64,000 nt of DNA from Opitutaceae bacterium EW11 (GTDB taxonomy: Bacteria; Verrucomicrobiota; Verrucomicrobiia; Opitutales; Opitutaceae). Of the stretch, positions 27,955 through 36,847 are shown in pieces. The position numbers and the translations under genes are program-made. Position 1 is the stretch's first letter. Each line of letters opens with the position of its first letter. The stretch lies in NCBI GenBank assembly GCA_003054665.1, contig QAYY01000010.1, positions 1 to 64,000 of the forward strand, in the 5' to 3' direction. The notes under the pieces are model-generated. The model saw nothing but the letters and a program-made list of their open reading frames with translations. It ran no database searches and was not told where the DNA came from.

Positions 27955-28386
27955 ATGAAAACGATGCTCCGTTGGATGGTGTGTGTCGTTTTCGCCGGGC
28001 TCTGCTGGTCCAGCAGCGCACTGGCGATGAACAAGACAGATAAGGGGATGCTGACGCTGTCGGCTCCCGGAAATTGGGTCAGCGGGTCAACCGTTCAGTG
28101 CTCCTGGGACTGGGGCAATCTGGACGGCAACGTCGAACTCTCTCTCTGGAAAGGCGGCCGGCTCGTCGCGACGCTGGCGTCCTGTCCGCTGGGCGAAAAC
28201 GGCAAAGGCTCCGCTTCCATCGCCGTGCCGGCGAAACTCACCCCGGGCGCTTACGAGGTGCGGCTGAAATCGGCGAAACATCCCGAGCTGATCTCGAAGA
28301 TGGCCGTGAATGTGGCGGCGCCTCCCGCCGGCAAAGCCCTGCCGTTCGACGACGGATCGCACCCGCAGACGCCGGGCCGGCGCTGA
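27955..28386 (+). CDS. Small secreted protein, Kre9/Knh1-like beta-sandwich
   Basis: The protein is 143 residues from the ATG at 27955 (MKTMLRWMV); a longer frame begins at 27907. The signal peptide ends near SSSALAM. The mature domain follows the pattern of the Ser-Thr-rich Kre9/Knh1-like fold: LSAPGNWVSGSTVQCSWDW, VELSLWKGGRLVATLAS, GSASIAVPAKLTPGAYEVRLKS. The C-terminus is a basic Pro/Gly tail. The family is found in cell-surface proteins of both fungi and bacteria, with no enzymatic role. It lies between two very similar terminators and so forms its own transcription unit. Confidence 0.65.
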   Translation: MKTMLRWMVCVVFAGLCWSSSALAMNKTDKGMLTLSAPGNWVSGSTVQCSWDWGNLDGNVELSLWKGGRLVATLASCPLGENGKGSASIAVPAKLTPGAYEVRLKSAKHPELISKMAVNVAAPPAGKALPFDDGSHPQTPGRR

Positions 28387-28444
28387 GTCTGGACACGATC
28401 GTCTCCTGCGCGGTTCGTCCCTTCGATCCACCCAGAGAGCTGCG

Positions 28445-28477
28445 AGAGCCGGGGTCCGCGACTCCGGCTCTTTTTTT
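28445..28477 (+). terminator. Rho-independent terminator, near copy of the one at 27819
   Basis: The arms AGAGCCGGGGTC and GACTCCGGCTCT contain one G-T wobble and are followed by seven T. It terminates the Kre9-like gene. Confidence 0.85.
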
Positions 28478-28669
28478 ATCCGGAACGCCCTTCCGACGGT
28501 GCCGCCAACCGGAAGGCGCAAGGCCGGCGTTCCAAATCTCGCCGCCGGCGGTTGACTGTCCTGTAACCCCGGTTTCGCCGCGCGCGGCAGCGGCGCTGGA
28601 ATCCGTCCGTACACAGCGCGCGATCCGTCCGCGCTCCCCACTCGGCTCCGTTCTCAACCGCACCCCGTC

Positions 28670-31141
28670 ATGGCTCATCCCCGTGGACTCCTCTTGTTGA
28701 CGCGCGCCGCACTGCGCGCCCTGCCTCCGGCCCTCCTGATCGCCGCAGGCGCATCCGCTGCATCGGCTGCTCCCACAGGCGCGCCTCGCGAGGCCGCGCC
28801 GTCGGCCGCCAGCCTGCCCGCGACCGACGCCGTCCGCACCTTCCCGCTTTCCCAGGTCCGCCTCCTCGACAGCCCGTTCAGGCGGGCCCAGGAGATCGAC
28901 CGTGCGTATTTGCTGCGCCATGACATCCACCGCCTGCTCGCGCCGTTCCGGCTCGAGGCCGGGTTGGAGCCCAAGGCGTCCAAATACCCGAATTGGGAGA
29001 GCAGCGGACTCGATGGCCACACCGCCGGCCACTACCTCACCGCCGTCGCGCAGATGTGGGCGGCGACCGGCGACGCGGAGATGAAGAACCGGATGGACGC
29101 GATGGTCGGCGAATTGGCGGAATGCCAGCGCGCGTCGGGCGACGGCTACGTTGGGGGCATCCCCGGCGGGCGCGGTCTCTGGAAAGATGTCGCCGCCGGC
29201 CGGATCAATTTCCAGAGCTTCAGCCTCAACGGCGCGTGGGTCCCCTGGTACAACGAGCACAAGCTGTTCGCCGGATTGCGCGACGCCTGGCTGATCGGCG
29301 GCAACGCCCAGGCGCGCGACGTCCTGGTTCGCCTGGCCGACTGGTGCGACACGCTCCTCGCCCACCTCTCCGACCAGGACATGCAGGCCATGCTCGGCAC
29401 CGAGCACGGCGGGATGAACGAGGTGCTGGCCGATGTTTATGCGATCACCGGCGACGCCCGCTACCTGCGACTTGCCCAGCGGTTTTCCCATCGCGCACTG
29501 CTCGCGCCGCTGTTGCTCCACCAGGACCGGCTGACCGGACTCCACGCGAATACCCAAATCCCCAAGGTCATCGGCTTCGCCCGCATCGCCGAACTCGGCG
29601 GCGACGCTTCGTGGCGCGACGCCGCGCGCTTCTTTTGGAGCACCGTGGTCGAACACCGCAGCCTCGCCTTCGGCGGCAACAGCGAGCGCGAGCACTTCAA
29701 CCCCGCCGACGATTTTTCGACGGTCGTCGAGTCGCGGGAAGGACCCGAGACCTGCAACACCTACAACATGCTGCGCCTGACGGAAGCGCTCTTCCGCCAC
29801 GAGCCCGCGGCGCGTTACGCCGATTACTACGAGCGGGCGCTGTACAACCACATCCTCTCCTCGCAGCACCCGGAACACGGCGGGTTCGTCTATTTCACGC
29901 CGATCCGTCCGCGGCACTACCGCGTGTATTCACAACCCGAGGTCTGCTTCTGGTGCTGCGTCGGCAGCGGCATGGAAAACCACGGCAAATACGGCGAATT
30001 CATCTACGCCCACTCCGACGACGCCCTGCTGGTGAACTTGTTCATCGCCTCCGAACTCGACTGGAAAGACCGCGCCGTGCGCGTGCGGCAGGAAACGGAA
30101 TTCCCGGACGTGCCGCACACCCGGTTGATCGTCGGCACAAAGACGCCGCAGCGCTTCAGCATTCGTATCCGCCATCCGTCGTGGGTGGCCGCCGGCGCTC
30201 TCGCTCTTCGCGTGAACGGCGAACTCCAGCAGGTCGCCTCGAGCCCTTCGTCCTATGCCGAACTCACCCGTGAGTGGCGCGACGGGGACCGCGTCGATGT
30301 CGACCTGCCGATGCGCACGACCGTGGAGCGTCTGCCCGACGGCGAGGACTATGTGGCCTTCCTGCACGGCCCCATCGTGCTCGCAGCAAAAACGGGCACC
30401 GAGTCGCTGGACGGCCTCGTCGCCGGCGACGGCCGCATGGCCCACGTCGCCCCCGGTCCCTACCTTCCGATCGACCAGGCGCCGATGCTCGTGGGCTCGC
30501 CGGATAAACTAGCCGAGGCCCTCCGTCCGGTGCCCGGCAAGCCGCTGACCTTCACCGCGACCGAACTGATCCGACCGGAGTCCTTCCGGAACCTCGAGCT
30601 TGTGCCGTTCTTCCGCGTGCATGACGCCCGCTACATGATGTACTGGCGCACCGTCACCCCGGAGAAATACCCGGAGGTGGTGGCGTCCCTCGAGCGCGCC
30701 GAGCGCGAACGCCTGGAGCGGGAAGCCCGGACGCTCGACAACGTTGTCCCGGGCGAACAGCAGCCCGAGGTGGAGCATCGGCTCGCGTCGGAAGACTCGC
30801 GCTCCGGCGTGACTGTCGGACGCCACTGGCGCGACGCCGGGAAATGGTTCAGCTACGAGATGAAAGCGGCCGGGGCCGATACGCCGCTGGAGCTCGTCGT
30901 CTCCTACCACAGCATGGAACGCGGCCGGTCCTGGGATATTTTCGTGAACGACCAGCGCATCGCGTCGCTCAAATCGCCGTCTCAGTCCGGCGACCGACTC
31001 GTCGAGGTCGCGTATCCGCTTCCCGCCGACCTCGTCCGTACCGCGCCCAACGGCGTTCTGACCGTGAAATTCGTCGCCACAGGCGGTTCCCGCACGGCCT
31101 CCGTTTACGGCGTGCGGCTGGTCAAATCGCCTGCGCCGTAG
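28670..31141 (+). CDS. GH127 family beta-L-arabinofuranosidase-like enzyme
   Basis: This is an 823-residue secreted enzyme. The signal peptide (~1-34) is followed by an (alpha/alpha)6-barrel with family motifs: LDSPFRRAQEIDRAYLL, YPNWESSGLDGHTAGHYL and NEHKLFAGLRDAW. The zinc-site cluster GPETCNT has Glu360 and Cys362, with the Cys-rich loop CFWCCVGSG (Cys426, Cys429, Cys430). In characterised GH127 arabinofuranosidases one of these Cys is the nucleophile and the others bind zinc. The last ~140 residues form an extra beta-domain after a charged helix (ERAERERLEREARTLDN). The enzyme is expected to release arabinose from plant polymers or glycoproteins in the periplasm. Confidence 0.9.
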   Translation: MAHPRGLLLLTRAALRALPPALLIAAGASAASAAPTGAPREAAPSAASLPATDAVRTFPLSQVRLLDSPFRRAQEIDRAYLLRHDIHRLLAPFRLEAGLEPKASKYPNWESSGLDGHTAGHYLTAVAQMWAATGDAEMKNRMDAMVGELAECQRASGDGYVGGIPGGRGLWKDVAAGRINFQSFSLNGAWVPWYNEHKLFAGLRDAWLIGGNAQARDVLVRLADWCDTLLAHLSDQDMQAMLGTEHGGMNEVLADVYAITGDARYLRLAQRFSHRALLAPLLLHQDRLTGLHANTQIPKVIGFARIAELGGDASWRDAARFFWSTVVEHRSLAFGGNSEREHFNPADDFSTVVESREGPETCNTYNMLRLTEALFRHEPAARYADYYERALYNHILSSQHPEHGGFVYFTPIRPRHYRVYSQPEVCFWCCVGSGMENHGKYGEFIYAHSDDALLVNLFIASELDWKDRAVRVRQETEFPDVPHTRLIVGTKTPQRFSIRIRHPSWVAAGALALRVNGELQQVASSPSSYAELTREWRDGDRVDVDLPMRTTVERLPDGEDYVAFLHGPIVLAAKTGTESLDGLVAGDGRMAHVAPGPYLPIDQAPMLVGSPDKLAEALRPVPGKPLTFTATELIRPESFRNLELVPFFRVHDARYMMYWRTVTPEKYPEVVASLERAERERLEREARTLDNVVPGEQQPEVEHRLASEDSRSGVTVGRHWRDAGKWFSYEMKAAGADTPLELVVSYHSMERGRSWDIFVNDQRIASLKSPSQSGDRLVEVAYPLPADLVRTAPNGVLTVKFVATGGSRTASVYGVRLVKSPAP

Positions 31142-31244
31142 CGGCGCGTCGGCAACCGGCCGAGCTGGAAATCAGGTGCTTTTTTTGGGCCGCCCGAATC
31201 CCAGGGGCGCATTCCGGCGTCTTGTACGGATTGTCCCCCTACGC

Positions 31245-33923
31245 ATGAACTCCCTTCTGCGGCTCAGCGCCGCGCTTGTTTTGACGGGATGCACCGTCCT
31301 GGCCGCGAATGACCAGACCGCCCCGAGTGCCCAGGCCGTCTGGCTCGGAAACGTCCCTGCTCCGATCGAGTCGGGCACCAGCTTCGGCGTTCCCTGGCCC
31401 AAGGGCGCCGTCCAGAAAACCCAGAGCTTCGTACTTACCTCCGACGGCAAGACGCTGCCCGTGCAGACTTGGCCGCTGGCGTATTGGCCGGATGGATCCA
31501 TCAAGTGGACGGGCGTGGCGACGATCGCCGGGCCCGGCAGCTCCGCGTTCGCGCTGACGCCCGCGCCAGAGACGGCCGCCGCAGCGCCGGGGATCGCCGT
31601 CCGCCGCAGCGACACGACCGTCGAGATCGACACCGGCGCCCTGAAGGCCCGCCTCGCGACGGGCGGCGCGCGGTTCGTCGAATCGCTCGTTTTGAACGGC
31701 CGGGAGGTGGCCCGCGCCGGCCGCCTCGAATGCATCCTGCAGGACGGACCCGACGGCGAAGCCGACCGCGTCCCGGCGCGCACCGTGTTCGGCAGCCGCG
31801 TCGACCGGTTGACCGTCGAGCAGTCCGGGCCGGTGCGCGCGGTGGTCAAGATCGAGGGCAAACACGTCGCCGCAACAGGATCCCGCGCCTGGCTCCCCTT
31901 CGTGGTTCGCCTCTATTTCTACGCCGGCCAGCCGAATATCCGGATGGTGCATACAATCGTTTTCGATGGAGACGACCAGCGGGACTTCATCCGCGGCCTC
32001 GGCGTTGTATTCGACGTGCCGATGCGCGAGCAGATTCACAACCGGCACGTGCGTTTCTCCGCCGAGGGCGAAGGCGTGTGGGCGGAGCCGATCCAGCCGA
32101 TGATCGGCCGCGGCGGCCGTTTTGTCGCCGATCCGGACGGAGGCAAGGACGTGTATCCGCGCCAGGTTGCCGGCCAGCGGGTGCCCGATCGGGAACGCTA
32201 CAACGCCCGCGGCCAGGGGCTGCTCGCCGATTGGGCGGTCTGGGACGATTTCAAGCTCGTGCAGCCCAACGCGGACGGTTTCACCCTCGAGAAACGCACG
32301 AATCCGCAGAGCACCTGGCTGCGCGCGACCGCGGGGACACGCTCGACCGGCCTGGTTTTCGCCGGCGACGTAAGCGGCGGCCTCGCCGTCAGCCTGAAGA
32401 ACTTCTGGCAATCGTATCCGTCGGCGCTCGAGGTGCGGCACGCGTCGGCTGGTTCGGCCGAGCTTCGCGTTTGGTTCTGGTCGCCCGACGCCCCCGCGAT
32501 GGACCTCCGCCACTACGATGTGCGGGCGCACGGCCTTGAAGCCGTCTACGAAGACGTCCAGCCCGGGTTCAGCACCGCACACGGAGTGGCGCGCACGAGC
32601 GAGCTGACCCTGTTCGCCACCGATTCCGTGCCGTCGAATGAGGCGCTTTCCAGGCTGGCCCAGATCGGCGCCGCGCCTCCGGTGATCGTGTGCACGCCCC
32701 GCTACCTGCACGACGCACAGGCGTTCGGCGTCTGGGGGCTCGAGGACCACTCGACTCCGGTGAAGGACGCGATCGAGCAACGGCTCGCAGCCACGCTCAA
32801 CTTCTACCTCACCCAACCGGAGCAGCACCGCTGGTACGGTTTCTGGGACTTCGGCGACGTGATGCACTCCTACGATCCCGACCGCCATGAGTGGCGCTAC
32901 GATCTCGGCGGAATGGCGTGGGACAACTCGGAACTCGGGACCGACATGTGGCTTTGGTACAGCTTTCTCCGCACCGGACGCGCCGACGTGTTTCGCATGG
33001 CGGAGGCGATGACCCGCCACACGGGCGAGGTCGACTGCTACCACCTCGGACGTTTCGCCGGGCTCGGTTCGCGTCACAACGTCCGTCACTGGGGTTGCGG
33101 GGCGAAGGAGGCCCGGATAAGCCAGGCTGCGTATCGCCGGTTCTACTACTACCTGACCACCGACGAACGCGTGGGCGACGTCATGCGCGAGATGCTCAAC
33201 GCCGACTTCAAGACGATCGAGTTCGATCCCATGCGGCTCGCCCAGCCGATCACCGAGGCGGAAAAGAAAATCGCGCCCACTCGTGTCCGGCTCGGGCCCG
33301 ACTGGCTGGCGTTTGTCGGCAACTGGATGACCGAGTGGGAGCGCACGGGCGACACCCGCTGGCGCGACAAGATTCTCGTCGGCGCGCACAGCCTCGCTTC
33401 CATGCCCCTCGGCCTCCGGAGCGGGCGCAACCTCGTGTTCGGTTACGATCCGGCGACCGGAAAACTCTACCAGCTCAACGATCAGGCCGGCGTCTACAAC
33501 CTGGCCACGATCATGGGCGGCGCCGAGGTGGCGTTCGAATTGAACCAGATGCTGGACGACGCCGTCTGGAAGAAAGCCTGGCTGCAATACTGCCGGCTCT
33601 ACAACGCCCCCGCCGACGTGCTGCGGCGCGACATGCAGACGGGAACGGAAGGGGCCGACGGCGCGTACGCGCGCGACGGACGGCTTGCCGGCTACGTTTA
33701 CACCCAGACGGGGAACGAAGGTTTCCTCAAGGTGGCGATAGACTCCCTGCTGCGCCCGCGCCGCGGAGAATCCGACCGCCAGGTACGCCGGGTCGACGTC
33801 CCCGCCGTGCCGCACCCGATCGACGAAGGGTTGGGTGGCACGAACGGCGCCGCGCAGTTCGGACTCGAGACAATCTCGATGCTCGGAACCGTGGGCGATC
33901 GGTTGCCGAAGGAGATGAAATAG
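31245..33923 (+). CDS. PcRGLX/YetA-like exo-rhamnogalacturonan lyase (PL26-like)
   Basis: The protein is 892 residues from the ATG at 31245, which starts a signal peptide with a lipobox-like LVLTGC; the frame opens earlier at 31176. The N-terminal RIFT-barrel-like domain is recognised by GTSFGVPWPKGAVQ and LPVQTWPLAYWPDGSIKWTG. A beta-sandwich follows, and then an (alpha/alpha)-toroid with WYGFWDFGDVMHSYDPD, WDNSELGTDMWLW and GLGSRHNVRHWG, where Tyr, His and Arg residues could be catalytic. The family cleaves unsaturated rhamnogalacturonan I from the end. It follows GH127 by 103 bp, so the two probably form one operon for pectin side-chain and backbone use. The substrate is inferred from the family. 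Confidence 0.8.
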   Translation: MNSLLRLSAALVLTGCTVLAANDQTAPSAQAVWLGNVPAPIESGTSFGVPWPKGAVQKTQSFVLTSDGKTLPVQTWPLAYWPDGSIKWTGVATIAGPGSSAFALTPAPETAAAAPGIAVRRSDTTVEIDTGALKARLATGGARFVESLVLNGREVARAGRLECILQDGPDGEADRVPARTVFGSRVDRLTVEQSGPVRAVVKIEGKHVAATGSRAWLPFVVRLYFYAGQPNIRMVHTIVFDGDDQRDFIRGLGVVFDVPMREQIHNRHVRFSAEGEGVWAEPIQPMIGRGGRFVADPDGGKDVYPRQVAGQRVPDRERYNARGQGLLADWAVWDDFKLVQPNADGFTLEKRTNPQSTWLRATAGTRSTGLVFAGDVSGGLAVSLKNFWQSYPSALEVRHASAGSAELRVWFWSPDAPAMDLRHYDVRAHGLEAVYEDVQPGFSTAHGVARTSELTLFATDSVPSNEALSRLAQIGAAPPVIVCTPRYLHDAQAFGVWGLEDHSTPVKDAIEQRLAATLNFYLTQPEQHRWYGFWDFGDVMHSYDPDRHEWRYDLGGMAWDNSELGTDMWLWYSFLRTGRADVFRMAEAMTRHTGEVDCYHLGRFAGLGSRHNVRHWGCGAKEARISQAAYRRFYYYLTTDERVGDVMREMLNADFKTIEFDPMRLAQPITEAEKKIAPTRVRLGPDWLAFVGNWMTEWERTGDTRWRDKILVGAHSLASMPLGLRSGRNLVFGYDPATGKLYQLNDQAGVYNLATIMGGAEVAFELNQMLDDAVWKKAWLQYCRLYNAPADVLRRDMQTGTEGADGAYARDGRLAGYVYTQTGNEGFLKVAIDSLLRPRRGESDRQVRRVDVPAVPHPIDEGLGGTNGAAQFGLETISMLGTVGDRLPKEMK

Positions 33924-33945
33924 AGCGCGAGAAACGGCTGGTTGC

Positions 33946-33973
33946 GGGAGCGCCAGAGGGATGCGGCGCTCCC
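33946..33973. terminator. Hairpin between convergent genes
   Basis: A perfect 9-bp stem, GGGAGCGCC and GGCGCTCCC, has a 10-base loop and lies between the PL26-like gene (plus) and the VOC gene (minus). There is no T-run on either strand. It is placed as a two-way terminator or mRNA-stabilising structure. Confidence 0.45.
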
Positions 33974-34000
33974 CACAACTCCGCCGCGCGGTCCGTGATC

Positions 34001-34951
34001 TCAGGTCGCCTTTGCCTCGAGCGGGGGCAAAGCAGCCTCGATTTCCTGACGGGCCGCTTCGTACTGCGCCGGCAGCATCAGGCTCGCGCCCATCCGGTCG
34101 GCAGGTTCGTCGACGGCAAAACCGGGATTGTTCGTCGCAATCTCGAAAAGGATGCCGCCCGGCTCGCGGTAATAGATGGAGTGGAAATACGAGCGGTCCA
34201 TCACCGGACTGAGGTTGTAGCCGAGCTTGGCCAGGGTTTCGCGCCAGCGCCGCTGCGCGTCGTCGTCGTCGACCCGGAACGCCACGTGATGCACCGTCCC
34301 GCGGCCCGGCAACGCATGGCGCGCCGCGGGAAGGCAGAGCACGTCGACAATCGACGCCGGGCCCGCGCCGGGCGCCTGAAACCGGTAGCGCCCGCCGCTC
34401 TCCTTCACCAGCGACCAGCCCATCTGCTGCGTGAGCAACGCCTGCGTCCGCTCGTATCCCGCCTCGGAAAGCGTGACGGAATGAAAGCCGCGCAGCTGCC
34501 GTTCCGCCGGCACGCCCGAGTCCTTCCAGGGCTGAAACGCCGTGGGTGCCGCCGTCGCGACGATCTCGAGCGACAGCCCGTCCGGGTCTTCGAATTCCAA
34601 ATACGTCTCGCCGAAGCGCTCCTTCGGACCGCGCACGTCGGCACCGGCTTCCTCGAGACGCGCCTTCCAATACGCCAGTCCCGGCTCGTCGGTCGCAAAC
34701 GCGGTGGCGCTCACCTCCCCGGTGCCGTCGCGTCCGCTCGGGAGGTTTTTCCACGGGAAGAACGTCATGACCGAGCCCGGCGTGCCCGAGCCGTCGGCGT
34801 AATACAGATGATACGTGCTCGGGTCGTCGAAGTTCACCGTCTTCTTCACCAGGCGAAGCCCCAGCGTACCATTGTAGAATTCGTAGTTTCTCTGTGGATC
34901 TCCGCAGATCGCGGTGACGTGGTGCAGGCCGTGGATGTCGTGTGTGTTCAT
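34001..34951 (-). CDS. Ring-cleaving dioxygenase/glyoxalase (VOC) family protein
   Basis: The protein is 316 residues from the ATG at 34951; the open frame runs on upstream into the porin gene. It has two VOC modules: residues ~8-150, starting with the metal-ligand motif LHHVTAICGDPQRNYEFY and ending FEDPDGLSLEIVA, and residues ~160-300 with GFHSVTLSE, GTVHHVAFRVDDD and REPGGILFEIAT. It resembles the MhqO/YkcA-type dioxygenases induced by quinones and aromatic electrophiles. It is the last gene of the seven-gene operon and probably a cytoplasmic Fe(II) enzyme. Confidence 0.88.
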   Translation of the reverse strand: MNTHDIHGLHHVTAICGDPQRNYEFYNGTLGLRLVKKTVNFDDPSTYHLYYADGSGTPGSVMTFFPWKNLPSGRDGTGEVSATAFATDEPGLAYWKARLEEAGADVRGPKERFGETYLEFEDPDGLSLEIVATAAPTAFQPWKDSGVPAERQLRGFHSVTLSEAGYERTQALLTQQMGWSLVKESGGRYRFQAPGAGPASIVDVLCLPAARHALPGRGTVHHVAFRVDDDDAQRRWRETLAKLGYNLSPVMDRSYFHSIYYREPGGILFEIATNNPGFAVDEPADRMGASLMLPAQYEAARQEIEAALPPLEAKAT

Positions 34952-34986
34952 GGAGAGAATTGGATGCCGGAGGACGCGGCTACGGA

Positions 34987-36387
34987 TCAGAAAAGGAACG
35001 TAACCCAAGTCGTGACATAGTTCACATCCTTGCCGGGACCGCTCTCGCGCAGGAAGCGCCCGGCGAAAAACCGCGAGTAGCCCGCGGTGACAGTCCAGCG
35101 CCGGCTGGCCCGCCACATCGCCAGCACCGAGGCCTGCGTGCCGACGAACCGCGCGGCGCTCGCCCGGCCCGAACGGAGCACGTTGACCGACGGTCCGTAA
35201 AGCCCGTCGCTGAGGCTCTCCCGCCAAAAAACATCCACGTCGGTCACCAGCGTTAGCGACCTTCGCGGGTTGAAGGTGAGCGACGGATGCACGTCGACGA
35301 AGTTGGACGGCCCGATCAGCCCGCTCTCGCTGAAGTACGCCCCTCGGGGAAAGAGCGGGTTGAAACTCCCCAGCCTGCCGTCCTTCCGATCCTTGTCGCC
35401 GCTGGCGACATCGGCCTTGAGTCCCAGGCGGGGCGTCCACGGCGAACGTCGCCACGTGTATCCGAAATCCGACGCCGCCGTCCATGCCCGGATGCGGTCG
35501 GAGCCGAACCGGCCGGTCTGAAACACCGCCTCCAGGTTGTAGTCCCAAGCAGCCGCTTTGCCCCACCAGCGGGCGCCGAACGAATGGCGCCGCTCGCGCG
35601 CCGTGCCTTGGTCAAACCGCGCTTCCGGGCGGAGCAGGCCCAGATAATAAAGATCGAGATTCGCGCCGGGCAGTCGGGGCAGCGGCCCCGTCGCGTACAC
35701 GCCCCAGAGCCGTTGTCTCGAATCGAAGCCGTCGTCGAACGAACCCGGTTTGGTGGGGACCGGCGCGGTCAGAAACGCATCCACACGCAGTTTCTCCCGC
35801 TGCCAAATCTCCCGAATTCCATCGAAGCTCTGCCGGACATTGGGGCCTTCGCGGAACGAAACCAGCCGCGACGAACCGTACGCCATCTCCTGGCGGCCTA
35901 CGCGGAGAATGGCGGCGCCGCCGGCCACGTCGGACGTCTTCAGATCCAGGAAAAGCTGGTGCAGGTCGAACCGGTCTTCGTCCGGCGGCCGCGGACCGCC
36001 ATTGCGGCCGTCCTCAAACCCGCTCTTGAGCTGCGCAAAAACGCGAAGCCCGGATCCGAGATGTGCGTCCGCGTGCAGCATGTACCGCTGGAGCCAATAC
36101 CCGTCACCGTCCTGCGGTCCCTGTCCCCACAGGGAGTGGTCGAACCGCTCGTACCTCACCCGCGCCTCTCCCCCGAGCGAAAGATACAGCTCCGGGTCGT
36201 CGGAAAGGGGAAGGTGTTTCAGCCGGTCCAGCGGGTCGCCGTCCACGACGGGCGCGGGGTACTGCTCGTCGTAACGGAGCGCTTTGAACTCGGACGCGCC
36301 GCCGCGGAGTCCCGCCGCGGTCCACGCTGCGGCGAGGAGTCCGAGGCCGATCCAGCGCCTAACGCCGATGCGCACGCAGCCGGGCAT
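34987..36387 (-). CDS. AlgE-like outer-membrane export porin
   Basis: This is a 466-residue outer-membrane beta-barrel. The start at 36387 gives a short signal peptide (WIGLGLLAAAWTAAGLRG). The mature protein has RYDEQYP and repeated amphipathic strands (ELYLSLGGEARVRYERF; ILRVGRQEMAYGSSRLVS; TWRRSPWTPRLGLKADV) and ends VNYVTTWVTFLF with a terminal Phe. It resembles the alginate-export family, several members of which transport small aromatic or polyol substrates rather than alginate. Its start overlaps the DoxX gene by 29 bp. It probably supplies the operon with substrate or exports a product. Confidence 0.82.
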   Translation of the reverse strand: MPGCVRIGVRRWIGLGLLAAAWTAAGLRGGASEFKALRYDEQYPAPVVDGDPLDRLKHLPLSDDPELYLSLGGEARVRYERFDHSLWGQGPQDGDGYWLQRYMLHADAHLGSGLRVFAQLKSGFEDGRNGGPRPPDEDRFDLHQLFLDLKTSDVAGGAAILRVGRQEMAYGSSRLVSFREGPNVRQSFDGIREIWQREKLRVDAFLTAPVPTKPGSFDDGFDSRQRLWGVYATGPLPRLPGANLDLYYLGLLRPEARFDQGTARERRHSFGARWWGKAAAWDYNLEAVFQTGRFGSDRIRAWTAASDFGYTWRRSPWTPRLGLKADVASGDKDRKDGRLGSFNPLFPRGAYFSESGLIGPSNFVDVHPSLTFNPRRSLTLVTDVDVFWRESLSDGLYGPSVNVLRSGRASAARFVGTQASVLAMWRASRRWTVTAGYSRFFAGRFLRESGPGKDVNYVTTWVTFLF

Positions 36388-36808
36388 CGCAGGAAAAGGG
36401 GCCGCCGCCGACCAGGACAAACACCGCCACACCGAGCGTGTAGAGCAGGGCGAGCTGAGGATCCCGCCCGGCGAGAAGATTTTGAAGGATGGCTCCGCCG
36501 AGCACGGCGGTGAGAACCGCGGCGTTGAACCGCGTGAACAGTCCGAGGGCCAGGAGCAGCGCGCAGACGAGTTGGACGGCGGTAGCGACAAACGCCGCGG
36601 CGATCGGAAACGGGACGTGCATTTCCGCGACCTCCGCCGCGAGCGGCCAGTGCGTGCCGTGGCGAAGAAACGCCAGACCGCCGAGCAGCTTGTGGTAGCC
36701 GTGGACAACGAAGACCATCGACCCGAGGCCGACGCGCAGCGCAAACACCCCTGCGGCCGCGGGGCGGCTGTCGAGGTCGGTCGCGAGTGAATCCTGTACG
36801 AGTGACAT
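36359..36808 (-). CDS. DoxX family membrane protein
   Basis: This is a 149-residue protein with four hydrophobic helices: LRVGLGSMVFVVHGYHKLLG, FPIAAAFVATAVQLVCALLLALG, FNAAVLTAVLGGAILQNLL and ALLYTLGVAVFVLVGGG. It has the family's VHGYHKL motif. DoxX proteins are quinone- or thiol-associated inner-membrane proteins. It overlaps the downstream porin gene (29 bp) and lies 39 bp after the amidohydrolase. Confidence 0.88.
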   Translation of the reverse strand: MSLVQDSLATDLDSRPAAAGVFALRVGLGSMVFVVHGYHKLLGGLAFLRHGTHWPLAAEVAEMHVPFPIAAAFVATAVQLVCALLLALGLFTRFNAAVLTAVLGGAILQNLLAGRDPQLALLYTLGVAVFVLVGGGPFSCDARLRAHRR

Positions 36809-36847
36809 GGGAGGGAGGGGCCGGCCCGCGGGCTCGGCGCGCGTTTT

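Noticed and set aside
31239-34754. 1171-codon minus-strand frame opposite the PL26-like gene
   Set aside because: It crosses into the VOC gene in the wrong frame and has no domain features; the plus-strand frame has the family motifs.
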